Positions 51,259 to 60,364 of a stretch of 64,000 nt of DNA are shown here, in pieces. The notes under the pieces were generated by a model that saw only the letters and a program-made list of their open reading frames with translations, searched no databases and was not told where the DNA came from. How positions within the stretch are numbered: the stretch's first letter is position 1; every line of letters starts with the position of its first letter. The position numbers and the translations under genes are program-made. Origin of the DNA: Burkholderia cepacia (lineage in GTDB: Bacteria; Pseudomonadota; Gammaproteobacteria; Burkholderiales; Burkholderiaceae); the NCBI RefSeq assembly GCF_029962485.1, contig NZ_CP073638.1, positions 496,001-560,000 on the forward strand, written 5' to 3'.

Positions 51259-52464
51259 ATGGAAGACGCAGTCATCGTTTCCGTCGCACGCACGCCGATC
51301 GGCAAGGCGTTTCGCGGCATCTTCAACGACACCGAGGCGCCCGCGCTGGGCGGCCACGTTGTGCGCACCGCGCTCGAACGCGCGGGCGTCGCGCCGGCCG
51401 ACGTCGACGACGTGCTGATCGGCTGCGCCGCGCAGCAGGGCACGCAGGGCTACAACATCGGCCGCCTGTCGGCGGCGGCGGCGGGGCTGCCGGCATCGGT
51501 GCCCGGCATGGCGATCGACCGCATGTGCTCGTCGGGCCTGATGTCGATCGCGAGCGCCGCGCGCAGCATCGGCGCGGGCGACGCGCGGATCGTCGTCGCG
51601 GGCGGCGTCGAGTCGATCTCGCTCACGCAGAACAAGCACAAGAACGCGTATCGCGCGCGCTCGCAGGCCGTGCTGGACCACCAGCCGGCTGCGTACATGG
51701 CGATGATGGAAACCGCCGAGATCGTGTCGCGCCGCTACGGGATCTCGCGCGCCGCGCAGGATGAATTCGCGCTGCAGAGCCACCAGCGCACGGCCGACGC
51801 CCAGGCGGCCGGCCGCTTCGATGCCGAAATCGCGCCGCTCGACGTGCGGCGCGCGCTGTTCGACAAGGAAGGCAACCCGGCCGGTCACGAGGACGTGAAC
51901 GCCGCACGCGACGAAGGCGTGCGCGCCGACACGACGGCCGAGCGGCTCGCGGGGCTGAAGCCGTCGTGGAGCGGCGGCAAGGTCGTCGAGCAAGGGGAGT
52001 TCGTGACGGCCGGCAACGCGTCGCAACTGTCGGACGGCGCGGCGGCCGTGGTCGTGATGTCGCGCAGCGAGGCCGCGCGCCGCGGGCTGACGCCGCTCGG
52101 CGCGTTCCGCGGCCTCGCGGTGGCCGGCTGCGAGCCCGACGAGATGGGCATCGGCCCGGTGTTCGCGATTCCGAAGCTGCTGGCGCGCTTCGGGATGACG
52201 GTGGGCGACGTCGGGCTGTGGGAGCTGAACGAAGCGTTCGCGTGCCAGGCACTGTACTGCCGCGACACGCTCGGCATCCCCGACGACCGGCTGAACGTCG
52301 ACGGCGGCGCGATCGCGCTCGGCCATCCGTTCGGGATGTCGGGTACGCGGATGACGATGCACGCGTTGCTCGAAGGCGCGCGGCGTGGCGTGCGGCACGC
52401 GGTCGTGACGATGTGCATCGGCGGCGGGATGGGTGCCGCGGCGCTGTTCGAAGTCGGCGCCTAG
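51259..52464 (+). CDS. Thiolase, FadA5-like
   Basis: A 401-residue thiolase with Cys90 ([10 protein letters not shown]), the His loop [17 protein letters not shown] and the second Cys in [10 protein letters not shown]. It resembles steroid side-chain thiolases such as FadA5 as well as general AtoB-type enzymes; sequence alone does not separate them. Located at the end of the overlapping block, it would complete the beta-oxidation set with the two dehydrogenase subunits, MaoC and the Hsd4A-like SDR. Confidence 0.82.
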   Translation: MEDAVIVSVARTPIGKAFRGIFNDTEAPALGGHVVRTALERAGVAPADVDDVLIGCAAQQGTQGYNIGRLSAAAAGLPASVPGMAIDRMCSSGLMSIASAARSIGAGDARIVVAGGVESISLTQNKHKNAYRARSQAVLDHQPAAYMAMMETAEIVSRRYGISRAAQDEFALQSHQRTADAQAAGRFDAEIAPLDVRRALFDKEGNPAGHEDVNAARDEGVRADTTAERLAGLKPSWSGGKVVEQGEFVTAGNASQLSDGAAAVVVMSRSEAARRGLTPLGAFRGLAVAGCEPDEMGIGPVFAIPKLLARFGMTVGDVGLWELNEAFACQALYCRDTLGIPDDRLNVDGGAIALGHPFGMSGTRMTMHALLEGARRGVRHAVVTMCIGGGMGAAALFEVGA

Positions 52465-52614
52465 CGGTACGCGGACAGGCCGCACCGTACACGCGGCCAT
52501 CCAGTCAGGAACATTCGAGGCCGCGGCAACGACCGACGGCCCGGAGACTTGCAGCCGGCGGTGGCGGGCGCTTCGGCGCGCACCGCCGTCGAACGCAAAC
52601 ACAGGAGACAAGCG

Positions 52615-53577
52615 ATGAAACGAACTTTGCCCGGACTCGCGATGTCGGCACTGGTGCTCGGCGCCGCGCTGTTCGCGTTTTCGCCGCGCCCGCTGCCGGC
52701 GTTCCCGGTCACCGAGATCCACGCGGACCGGCTGCAGATCAACGGGCTCGCCCGCGCCGGCACGACGCGCATCGTCGCGGTCGGCGAGCGCGGCGTAATC
52801 CTGCTGAGCGACGACGCAGGCGCCCACTGGCGGCCGGCGTCGATCGCGCATGACCAGGCGTCGACGCTCACGCAGGTGCGCTTCATCACGCCGACGCTCG
52901 GGATCGCAGTGGGCCACGACGGCCGGATCGTCCGCAGCGACGATGGCGGCGTGCACTGGCGCGAGGTCCACATGGACCACGAACATTCCGATCCGCTGCT
53001 GTCGGTATGGGGCACCGCTGACGGCCCGCTGTTCGCGGCCGGCAGCTTCGGCCAGCTGTTGCGTTCGAACGACGCCGGCGTCAGCTGGCAGACGGTGAAG
53101 ACGCCGGCCGGCGACCGCCACCTGAACGCGATCGTCGGCGACGGCCACGGCAACCTGCTGGTCGCGGGCGAAAGCGGCACGCTGCTGCGCTCGACCGACA
53201 ACGGCGTCACCTGGGACAAGCTGGTGTCGCCGTACGCAGGTTCGCTGTTTGGCGCGCTGATGCTCGCGAACGGCGACTGGGTCGCATACGGGATGCGCGG
53301 CAACGTGGTGCGCAGCACCGATCGCGGCACGACCTGGACGCATGTCGACAGCCATGTGCCGGTCTCGTATTTCGGCGCGACCCAGCTTGCCGACGGCGAA
53401 CTCGTGCTGGTCGGCCAGGGCGGTGCGATCGTCGCGTCGCGCGACGGCGGGCTGACCTTCGACGTGCGCAAGCTCGGCGGCGTGCAGAGCCTCGCGGCCG
53501 TGCTCGACATGGGCCACGGTGCGCTGCTGCTCGGCGGCGAAGCGGGTGTTGCGCCGCTCGCCGCGTCGCCGTCCTGA
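52615..53577 (+). CDS. Exported YCF48/BNR-repeat beta-propeller protein
   Basis: A 320-residue protein with an N-terminal signal or anchor (LAMSALVLGAALFAFSPRPL). Repeated units of the type GxxGxIxRSDDGGxxW follow (GHDGRIVRSDDGGVHW, GSFGQLLRSNDAGVSW, GESGTLLRSTDNGVTW), a propeller of the YCF48/HCF136 class. ATG 52615 has AGGAG upstream. Such proteins are often encoded next to MMPL/RND transporters in clusters for hydrophobic compounds, as here; a role in assembling or serving that transporter is inference. Confidence 0.83.
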   Translation: MKRTLPGLAMSALVLGAALFAFSPRPLPAFPVTEIHADRLQINGLARAGTTRIVAVGERGVILLSDDAGAHWRPASIAHDQASTLTQVRFITPTLGIAVGHDGRIVRSDDGGVHWREVHMDHEHSDPLLSVWGTADGPLFAAGSFGQLLRSNDAGVSWQTVKTPAGDRHLNAIVGDGHGNLLVAGESGTLLRSTDNGVTWDKLVSPYAGSLFGALMLANGDWVAYGMRGNVVRSTDRGTTWTHVDSHVPVSYFGATQLADGELVLVGQGGAIVASRDGGLTFDVRKLGGVQSLAAVLDMGHGALLLGGEAGVAPLAASPS

Positions 53578-53671
53578 CGCCCGGCTCCGGCGGCCGCGAC
53601 AGACGCGGCCGCCGGGTTCCGCACGCTTCCGTTCGTTTCGCATCGCCAGCCAGTACCGACACGAGAAATCC

Positions 53672-56134
53672 ATGAACGACCTGTCACGCCCCCCTGAAGC
53701 CGTTCCCGCGTCGCGCCTCGCGACGTTCGTCGAGCGCTGCGCCAATACGATCATCCGCCAGCGCAAGCTGCTGATGCTGCTGTGCGTCGCGGTGACGCTG
53801 GCGCTCGGCTTGTCGGCCACGCGCCTGAAGCTCGATCCGGGCTTCAACAAGATGATCCCGATGCAGCACCCGTACATGCAGGTGTTCGAGCGTTATGCGG
53901 GTGCGTTTCCCGGCGCGAACACGATCCTCGTGAGCTTGCGCTGGAAGGGCGACGGCGACATCTACAACCAGACGTTCATGGACGCGCTGCGCCATGCGAC
54001 CGACGACGTCTTCTTCATCCCCGGCGTGAACCGCTCGCGCGTGTTCTCGCTGTTCACGCCGAACGTCCACTACACCGAGGTGACCGAGGCCGGCTTCCGC
54101 GGCGACGTGGTCGTGCCCGGCCAGTTCTCGAGCGCGAACCCGGACGATCTCGCGAAGGTGCGCCGCAACGTCGCGCGCTCGGGGCAAATCGGCCGCCTCG
54201 TCGGCAACGACCTGAAGTCGGCGCTGATCCGTGCGGAGCTGCGCGAGACCGATCCGACCACCGGCAAGCGGCTCGACTACAGCGCGGTCGCGCGCCAGCT
54301 CGAGGAGATCCGCGCGAAGTACGCGAAGCAGGGCATCGACGTGAGCATCATCGGCTTCGCGAAGTTGGTCGGCGACGTCGAGAACGGCATCGCGGGCGTG
54401 ATGGCGTTCTTCGCGCTCGCGTTCCTCGTGACGGCCGCGCTGCTGTTCGCCTATACGCGCTCGCTGAAGACCACCGTGCTCGCGCTCGTCGTCGCGCTGC
54501 TGCCGGTTGTCTGGCTGCTCGGTTCGCTGCCGTTGCTCGGGCTCGGCATCGACCCGATGTCGATCCTCGTGCCGTTCCTGATTTTCTCGATCGGCGTGTC
54601 GCACGCGGTGCAGATGACCAACGCGTGGAAGCAGGCGCTGGTGCGCGGCGCGTCGTCGGTCGACGCCGCGCGCGATGCGTTCCGCAAGCTGTTCGTGCCG
54701 GGCACCGTCGCGCTGCTGACCAACGCACTCGGCTTCATGGTGATCATGCGGATCAAGATCGACATCGTGCGCGAGCTCGGCATCACCGCGTGCCTCGGCG
54801 TGCTGCTGATGATCGTGACGAACAAGGTGTTCCTGCCGATCCTGCTGTCGTACACGCGCCTCGAACGCGGCACGCTGGCGCGCGCGCAGCGCACGGCGGC
54901 GGCCGGCGGCAGCCGGATGTGGTCGCGCTTCGCGGTGTTCGCGCGGCCGGCGCCGGCGCTCGGCGTGTTCGCGGTGGCGCTCGCGCTGCTCGCGTATGGC
55001 ACGCTCGAATCGCGCAAGCTGGAGATCGGCGACATCGGCACGGGCGCGCCGGAATTGCGTGCGAACTCGCGTTACAACATCGACAACGCGGCGATCACGC
55101 ACCAGTACAACATCGGCGTCGACGTGCTGTCGGTGATCGTCGAGACGACCGGCTTCGACGACGCGTGCCTGCATTACCCGGTGATGAGCGCGATCGAGAA
55201 GTTCGAGATGAACATGCGCGGCGTGGCCGGCGTGCAGTCGGTGACGAGCGTGTCGTCGCAGGGCAAGGTGTTCATCGCCGCCTTCAACGAAGGCAACCCG
55301 CGCTGGGCCGCGCTGCCGCGCTCCAGCGACGGGCTCACGCAGGGTTCCAACGCGTTCGACCCCGACAACGGGATGAACACCGCGAACTGCAAGGCGATCC
55401 AGGTGCTGATCTACACGAAGAACCACGAGGGCACGACCATCGCGCACATCGTCGACGAGATCAAGCGCTTCGCGGCCGAGAACCCGACGCCGAACGTCGC
55501 GTTCCGGCTTGCAGGTGGCAACGTCGGCGTGATGGCCGCGACCAACGAGGCCGTCGGCGACGCGGAGATCGCGATGCTGCTGTCGATCTTCGGCGCGATC
55601 GCGCTGCTCTGCGCGGTGACGTTCCGCTCGTGGCGCGCGGTGCTGTGCATCATCGTGCCGCTCACGCTCGTGTCGATCCTGTGCAACGCGGTGATGGCGC
55701 GCCTCGGCATCGGGCTGAAGGTCGCGACGCTGCCGGTGATCACGCTCGGTGTGGGCGTGGGCGTCGACTACGGGATCTATCTCTACGAGCGCCTGCAGCA
55801 CGACCTCCGTCACGGCGCGACGCTGCCGGACGCATTCGCCGACGCGATGCGCCAGCGCGGCACGGCGGCGCTGTTCACGGCTGTCACGATGTTCATCGGC
55901 GTCGGCACGTGGGCATTCTCCGCGCTGAAGTTCCAGGTCGACATGGGCGTGCTGCTCGCGTTCATGTTCCTCGTGAACCTGTTCGGCGCGGTGTTCCTGC
56001 TGCCCGCACTCGCCGCGTGGCTCGGCGTCGAGCGTGCCGAGCGCCGCGTGTCGCAACAGCAGCAGCCGTCGCCGGCGGCCCCCGTGCCGCTGAAGCCGTC
56101 GCCCGCGCTCGAACCCGGCAACCCGATGCGCTGA
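53672..56134 (+). CDS. MMPL/RND-family transporter
   Basis: An 820-residue inner-membrane transporter with two repeats, each with a first TM helix, a large periplasmic loop and five further helices (first repeat helices about residues 240-420, second about 625-790). The loop contains GRLVGNDLKSALIRAELRET, and the TM4-like segments LGLGIDPMSILVPFLIFSIG and LGVGVGVDYGIYLYERLQHD fit the hydrophobe/MMPL subfamily. It lies between the YCF48 gene and kshA and could move steroids or lipid-like intermediates across the envelope. Direction of transport is not evident. Confidence 0.85.
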   Translation: MNDLSRPPEAVPASRLATFVERCANTIIRQRKLLMLLCVAVTLALGLSATRLKLDPGFNKMIPMQHPYMQVFERYAGAFPGANTILVSLRWKGDGDIYNQTFMDALRHATDDVFFIPGVNRSRVFSLFTPNVHYTEVTEAGFRGDVVVPGQFSSANPDDLAKVRRNVARSGQIGRLVGNDLKSALIRAELRETDPTTGKRLDYSAVARQLEEIRAKYAKQGIDVSIIGFAKLVGDVENGIAGVMAFFALAFLVTAALLFAYTRSLKTTVLALVVALLPVVWLLGSLPLLGLGIDPMSILVPFLIFSIGVSHAVQMTNAWKQALVRGASSVDAARDAFRKLFVPGTVALLTNALGFMVIMRIKIDIVRELGITACLGVLLMIVTNKVFLPILLSYTRLERGTLARAQRTAAAGGSRMWSRFAVFARPAPALGVFAVALALLAYGTLESRKLEIGDIGTGAPELRANSRYNIDNAAITHQYNIGVDVLSVIVETTGFDDACLHYPVMSAIEKFEMNMRGVAGVQSVTSVSSQGKVFIAAFNEGNPRWAALPRSSDGLTQGSNAFDPDNGMNTANCKAIQVLIYTKNHEGTTIAHIVDEIKRFAAENPTPNVAFRLAGGNVGVMAATNEAVGDAEIAMLLSIFGAIALLCAVTFRSWRAVLCIIVPLTLVSILCNAVMARLGIGLKVATLPVITLGVGVGVDYGIYLYERLQHDLRHGATLPDAFADAMRQRGTAALFTAVTMFIGVGTWAFSALKFQVDMGVLLAFMFLVNLFGAVFLLPALAAWLGVERAERRVSQQQQPSPAAPVPLKPSPALEPGNPMR

Positions 56135-56203
56135 ACCGCGCGCCCCATTTCCCCCGCGCGCGGCCGGCCGCCGCGCGCTCTCCCAAAGAAGGAGTCAACC
56201 CAC

Positions 56204-57283
56204 ATGTCCGCACGCCCTTACAAGATCGAAGCCCAGCCGCTCGCGCAGCGCTATGCGCGCGGCTGGCACTGCCTCGGGCTCGCCCGCGACTACAAGGACG
56301 GCAAGCCGCACACGCTGAATGTCTTCGGCCGCAAGCTCGCCGCGTTCGCCGATTCGACCGGCAAGGTCAACATCGTCGATGCGTACTGTCCGCACATGGG
56401 CGCCGACCTGAGCCTCGGCACGGTCGAAGGCGACAACCTCGTATGCCCGTTCCACGGCTGGGCGTGGAGCGGCGAAGGGCAGTGCGCGTCGATCCCGTAC
56501 TGCAAGCGGATTCCGCCGAAGGCGCGCATCGGCGCGTGGCCGACCTGCGAGGAAAACAACCTCCTGTTCGTGTGGAACGACCCGGAAGGCAACGCGCCGC
56601 CGGCCGATGTCGCGATTCCGCGCCTCGACGTGTGCTTCTCGGACGAATGGTCGGACTGGGTCGTCGACAAGATGGTGATCCAGGCCAACTGCCGCGAACT
56701 GGTCGACAACATCTCGGATGTCGCGCACTTCGCGACCGTGCACCACGCGCCGATCGACTATTTCGCGAACCTGTTCGAGGACCACAAGGCGACGCAGCTG
56801 ATGGTCGGCCGCAGCGAGAAGCTCGGCGGCGACGCCCTGACCGCGCTGTCGACCTATTTCGGGCCGGCCGTGCACATCACGCAGATGACGGGGCAGAGCG
56901 GCGGGCAGCCGATCCATTCGGTGCTGCTGAACTGCCACGTGCCGATCGACATGAACAGCTTCGAGCTGCGCTACGGCGTGATCGTGAAGAAGGTGGCCGG
57001 GCTGACCGACGAGCAGAACATGGAAATCGCGAACGCGTACGTGAAGGAAGCGCAGCGCGCGTTCTACGAGGACGTCGACATCTGGCACAGCAAGACGCGA
57101 ATCGACAACCCGCTGCTGTGCGAGGGCGACGGGCCGCTGTACCAGATGCGCGACTGGTATTCGCAGTTCTACCTGGACGTGGCCGACGTGCGGCCGACGA
57201 GCGTCGCGCGCAAGGCGTTCGAGATGCGGATTCGCGACGGCGGCGAGCCGCCGGCATTGCATCACGTGTTCGAGCCGCAGTAA
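56204..57283 (+). CDS. kshA: 3-ketosteroid 9-alpha-hydroxylase, Rieske oxygenase subunit
   Basis: A 359-residue Rieske non-haem iron oxygenase. The 2Fe-2S ligands are Cys62-x-His64 and Cys81-x2-His84. The mononuclear iron motif is NISDVAHFATVHH with Asp172, His175 and His180. KshA with reductase KshB (31561) hydroxylates C9, and together with KstD this opens ring B. AAAGAAGGAG precedes ATG 56204. It ends the steroid cluster; the next gene is unrelated. Confidence 0.88.
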   Translation: MSARPYKIEAQPLAQRYARGWHCLGLARDYKDGKPHTLNVFGRKLAAFADSTGKVNIVDAYCPHMGADLSLGTVEGDNLVCPFHGWAWSGEGQCASIPYCKRIPPKARIGAWPTCEENNLLFVWNDPEGNAPPADVAIPRLDVCFSDEWSDWVVDKMVIQANCRELVDNISDVAHFATVHHAPIDYFANLFEDHKATQLMVGRSEKLGGDALTALSTYFGPAVHITQMTGQSGGQPIHSVLLNCHVPIDMNSFELRYGVIVKKVAGLTDEQNMEIANAYVKEAQRAFYEDVDIWHSKTRIDNPLLCEGDGPLYQMRDWYSQFYLDVADVRPTSVARKAFEMRIRDGGEPPALHHVFEPQ

Positions 57284-57397
57284 AAAGCGGGCAGGCCGGC
57301 CGAAAACGGGGATGCATCGATAGATGTCCCGTCGGCCGGTCACGCCCGCCGCGTAAGGCGCACGCGGGGATCGCATGTTGCGCTGCATCGAAATGGC

Positions 57398-57426
57398 TTG
57401 ACGAAACGGTTGCGACGGCGTAGTGT
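57398..57426 (+). promoter_or_regulatory. Sigma-70-type promoter of the cold-shock gene
   Basis: TTGACG (57398-57403) and TAGTGT (57421-57426) are 17 bp apart. Transcription from here would give a leader of about 130 nt before the GTG start, the long untranslated leader usual for cold-inducible csp mRNAs. Confidence 0.5.
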
Positions 57427-57564
57427 CTACGGTCGAAGTGTTCAAGAAGTTCGATTGCTCATCATTGGCCGCACTCCGTGCGGCAGTCGTTGGTCTCTCC
57501 CTCTTTGATTCTTTCTGTGCCCGTCGTGGGCGCATGTTCAATTATTTGTATTAAGGAAGTTTTT

Positions 57565-57768
57565 GTGGATACCGGTACCGTCAAGTGGTTCAACGAAACC
57601 AAGGGCTTTGGTTTCATCTCCCCGGACAACGGCGGCGACGATCTGTTCGCCCATTTCTCGGAAATTCGCGGCACGGGCTTCAAGACCCTGGCCGAAGGCC
57701 AGAAGGTCAGCTTCGAAGTGAAGCGCGGCCCGAAGGGTCTGCAAGCGTCGAACATCACGCCGCAGTAA
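57565..57768 (+). CDS. cspA: Cold-shock protein, CspA family
   Basis: A 67-residue single cold-shock domain. RNP1 is KGFGFIS (about residues 15-21) and RNP2 is LFAHF (about 30-34). The family start [10 protein letters not shown] is here read from GTG 57565, with AAGGAAG six bases upstream. It binds single-stranded RNA and melts structure at low temperature. Two hairpins follow the gene. Confidence 0.92.
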   Translation: MDTGTVKWFNETKGFGFISPDNGGDDLFAHFSEIRGTGFKTLAEGQKVSFEVKRGPKGLQASNITPQ

Positions 57769-58226
57769 GCCGCATCGGCATCGGCCGCCAGTCGGTGGCC
57801 GCTGCCGGATGGAGTTTCGCGCAAGGCGCCGCTTTGGCGGCGCCAGCGCGTTCCGATGCGCACGACCGATGCATCGCGACATTCACGATGCATCGGTCGT
57901 GACGCCTCCCTCCCGCATGCCTGAACGGCGTGCGACGTAACGTCCTCGTAAAGCGCTCGCCGCTTCGCGAGCGCATCACCGCATCAACCTGAGCAGACCG
58001 CTGCCATGTCGTAGCCGGCGCGGTCCCGACTTGCGCGGCGCTCATCCCGCCGCCGCCACCGACCGCCCGAACGCCGCAACGCGCCGGGCTCCGATCGCAA
58101 GACAGGCCCGAGGCCCGTCTGAACGAACCGATCCCCGGCAGCCTGCCGGCGGCCGTCCCGCTGCGGGATACGGCGCCGGGCAGATCGCCGCGGCCGCGGT
58201 CAATCACCTTGTCTGGAGGAATTGGT
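57769..58226. other. Intergenic region between cspA and infA
   Basis: About 460 bp. The left part holds two hairpins (57825-57844 and 57861-57901). A third, GCGCTCGC/GCGAGCGC at 57953-57974, has a 6-nt loop and could lie in the infA leader. No gene is supported. The infA promoter was not identified. Confidence 0.5.
57825..57901 (+). terminator. Tandem hairpins after cspA
   Basis: First hairpin: GGCGCCGC-TTTG-GCGGCGCC (57825-57844). Second: 16-bp perfect arms CACGACCGATGCATCG (57861-57876) and complement (57886-57901) around a 9-nt loop. Neither has a clear U-tract, but the second is unusually long and should end or stabilise the cspA mRNA. Confidence 0.55.
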
Positions 58227-58490
58227 TTGGCAAAAGAAGAACTGCTGGAACTCGACGGGATCGTCGACGAAGTGCTGCCGGACAGCAAATATCGCGTCAC
58301 GCTGGAAAACGGCGTGGTGGTGGGCGCGTACGCGTCGGGCCGCATGCGCAAGAACCACATCCGCATTCTCGCGGGTGACCGCGTGACGCTGGAACTGTCG
58401 ATGTACGACCTGACCAAGGGCCGTATCAACTTCCGGCACAAGGACGCGAATTCGCCGCGTCCGCCGCGAACCGGGCAGCCGCGCCGTTAA
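58227..58490 (+). CDS. infA: Translation initiation factor IF-1, second copy type
   Basis: An 87-residue IF-1 with the standard S1/OB fold: [60 protein letters not shown]. The ribosomal-operon IF-1 is about 72 residues, so the C-terminal [15 protein letters not shown] is an extension, as in the extra infA of beta-proteobacteria. The only good start is TTG 58227, six bases after GGAGGA; the TTG at 58209 precedes the ribosome site. It lies downstream of cspA, so it may be cold-linked. Confidence 0.9.
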   Translation: MAKEELLELDGIVDEVLPDSKYRVTLENGVVVGAYASGRMRKNHIRILAGDRVTLELSMYDLTKGRINFRHKDANSPRPPRTGQPRR

Positions 58491-58535
58491 GCGGCCACGA
58501 TCGGTGCGCGGCACATCGCGCACCCGGTCGAAACC

Positions 58536-58588
58536 CGTCCGGCCACGCGGCCGGACGAACCGGATGAACGGCACGTTGCATGCCGTTC
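58536..58588. terminator. Two hairpins between infA and the convergent hydrolase gene
   Basis: CGTCCGGCC-ACGC-GGCCGGACG (58536-58557) is a 9-bp stem with a tetraloop, 46 bp past the infA stop. GAACGGCA-N7-TGCCGTTC (58566-58588) follows. Both can act on either strand; the infA reader meets the stronger one first. Confidence 0.6.
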
Positions 58589-58661
58589 GTCGGTCGCCGG
58601 CGGCGCTGTCGTGCCGCGGCGGCCAACCCCGCCTTTACCGGCCGCCGCGCGTGTGCAACGC

Positions 58662-59471
58662 TCAGGCGGCCGCGTCCCGCAGGAAATCCTCGACGATCAT
58701 CGCGAAGTACGGCGGACATTCCTGCATCGGGTAATGCCCGCAATTCGGTATCGTCATGAGCCGAGCGTTCGGATGCCAGGCGAGAAACGTCGCCTGCATC
58801 GCCGCCGCGTCGAGCCCCGGATCCTTGTCGCCGACGATCACCAGGAAGCGTGTGTCGAGCCCGCGGATGTCGTCGACGAAATCCGTGCCCGTCAGCATGT
58901 CGAGATACGCGAGCCGGCAACCCGGCGCCACGCGTTCGCGGTTCTGCCGCAGCTTCAGATCGGCCCAGCGCGCCGATAATCCCCCCGTCACGAATCGCAC
59001 GAGCCGCCGAAACGCGTCGTCGTCGACCGTCGTGCTCGCGAAGAATGCGCGCGCGTCGTCGCCCAGGCGGTTGCCGGCCGCCGACACCGGGCATACGGCG
59101 ATCGCGCGCTTGATGCGTGACGGCGCATCGGCCGCGATCCGCTGCGTCGCCATGCCGGTCATCGAATGGCCGATCACGTGAAAGCGCTGCCAGCCAAGAC
59201 GATCCGCGAGTGCGAGGCAGTCGGCCGAGATCTCGTCGATCGTGTACGCGCCGCTCAGATGCCGGGATGCGCCGTAGCCGCGCAGGTCGACGAACACGTA
59301 CGTGAAGGCCGTTTCGTCGAGATATGGCAGCGCCGCCGCGTAGTTCGTCGCGTCGCCGAGCCAGTCGTGCAGGACCATCACGCGTTCGGGGCCCGTGCCG
59401 TGCCGCAGGTAGCCGAGGCCGTCGTGGTTGCCGGCCGGTCGGGCGGCGGGAGAGATGTCGATCGGGTTCAT
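58662..59471 (-). CDS. Alpha/beta hydrolase
   Basis: A 269-residue alpha/beta-fold hydrolase. The oxyanion region is VMVLHDWLGDATNYAAALPY, the nucleophile elbow GHSMTG (Ser near 102), the acid Asp probably in VIVGDKDPG and the His in NCGHYP. Start at ATG 59471. It does not look like the steroid meta-cleavage hydrolase HsaD, which has SxxxH-type GNSLGGGTA and HGGGPG. Substrate unknown; haloperoxidase-like and ester hydrolases are nearest by motif. The gene's leader contains the terminator of the SDR gene upstream. Confidence 0.8.
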   Translation of the reverse strand: MNPIDISPAARPAGNHDGLGYLRHGTGPERVMVLHDWLGDATNYAAALPYLDETAFTYVFVDLRGYGASRHLSGAYTIDEISADCLALADRLGWQRFHVIGHSMTGMATQRIAADAPSRIKRAIAVCPVSAAGNRLGDDARAFFASTTVDDDAFRRLVRFVTGGLSARWADLKLRQNRERVAPGCRLAYLDMLTGTDFVDDIRGLDTRFLVIVGDKDPGLDAAAMQATFLAWHPNARLMTIPNCGHYPMQECPPYFAMIVEDFLRDAAA

Positions 59472-59509
59472 TTCAAGTCGTTTCCGTCTGGTTGGGGAAC
59501 CAAAACGAA

Positions 59510-59537
59510 ACGCCCTCCCGGCGGACCGGGAGGGCGT
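59510..59537 (-). terminator. Rho-independent terminator of the leftward SDR gene
   Basis: ACGCCCTCCCG (59510-59520) pairs with 59527-59537 around a 6-nt loop. Read leftward the stem is followed by TTTCGTTTTGG, a U-rich tail. It lies 48 bp past the SDR stop, so the hydrolase gene downstream needs its own promoter or read-through. Confidence 0.75.
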
Positions 59538-59584
59538 CTTGAAAGTGCATCGATCGTATCGGGCCGATCGGCGAAAGTCAACGC

Positions 59585-60364
59585 TCAGAGCGCCATCCCG
59601 CCCGACACCTCGATGCGTTGCGCATTGACCCACCGGTTGTCGTCCGACAGCAGCGACGCGATCATCGCCCCGATGTCGTCGGGTTCGCCCACGCGGCCGA
59701 GCGCGGTCCATTCCGCGACGCGCCGGTTGACCTCCGGATTGTCGCGCACCATCCCGCCGCTGAAGTCGGTCGCCACCGCGCCCGGCGCGACGACGTTCAC
59801 CGCGATGCGGCGCGGCCCCAGCTCCTTCGCCAGATAGCGCGTCAGCACCTCGACCGCGCCTTTCATCGATCCGTAGGCCGCACTGCCGGGCAACGCGACG
59901 CGCGTGAGGCCCGACGACACGTTCACGATGCGGCCGCCATCGCGGATCAGCGGCAGCAGCGTCTGCGTGAGGAAGAACACCCCCTTGAAGTGCACGTGAT
60001 AGAGCGCGTCGAGATCGGCTTCGGTCGTCTCGGCGATCGGCGCGTGATGCGAGGTGCCCGCATTGTTGACGAGGAAGTCGAAACGGTCGGCGCCCCAGCC
60101 TGAAAGCGCGTCGCGGAGCTGTTCGGCGAAGCGGCCGAACGTGGCGGGTTCCCCGGTGTCGAGCGGCAGTGCGAGCGCCGGTTGCCCGGCGTCGGCGGTC
60201 AGTGCGACGACGCGATCGGCTTCCGCGCGATTCGAGCGGTACGTGAAGATCGCGCGCACGCCGCGCTGCGCGAGGTGAAGCACCGTATTGCGGCCGAGCC
60301 CGCGGCTGCCGCCGGTGACGACGGCGATTTTCGGGGCGGAACCGGTGGAATGTGCTGCAGTCAT
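59585..60364 (-). CDS. Short-chain dehydrogenase/reductase
   Basis: A 259-residue classical SDR: TGGSRGLGRN (about residues 17-26), NNAG, catalytic Ser in NVSSGLTRVALPGS and AAYGSMKGA (YxxxK), ending VSGGMAL. ATG 60364 follows AGGAG. It is divergent from an AraC regulator 167 bp away, a common pattern for regulated aldehyde or ketone reductases. Substrate unknown; no sign that it belongs to steroid metabolism. Confidence 0.85.
   Translation of the reverse strand: MTAAHSTGSAPKIAVVTGGSRGLGRNTVLHLAQRGVRAIFTYRSNRAEADRVVALTADAGQPALALPLDTGEPATFGRFAEQLRDALSGWGADRFDFLVNNAGTSHHAPIAETTEADLDALYHVHFKGVFFLTQTLLPLIRDGGRIVNVSSGLTRVALPGSAAYGSMKGAVEVLTRYLAKELGPRRIAVNVVAPGAVATDFSGGMVRDNPEVNRRVAEWTALGRVGEPDDIGAMIASLLSDDNRWVNAQRIEVSGGMAL

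Noticed and set aside
53782..57423. 1213-codon rightward frame across the transporter and kshA
   Set aside because: Out of frame with two well-defined genes and very rich in Arg.
58662..59471. Assignment of the alpha/beta hydrolase as the missing HsaD
   Set aside because: Nucleophile elbow is GHSMTG and the HGGGPG-type oxyanion motif of meta-cleavage hydrolases is absent; the gene is on the other strand and outside the cluster.
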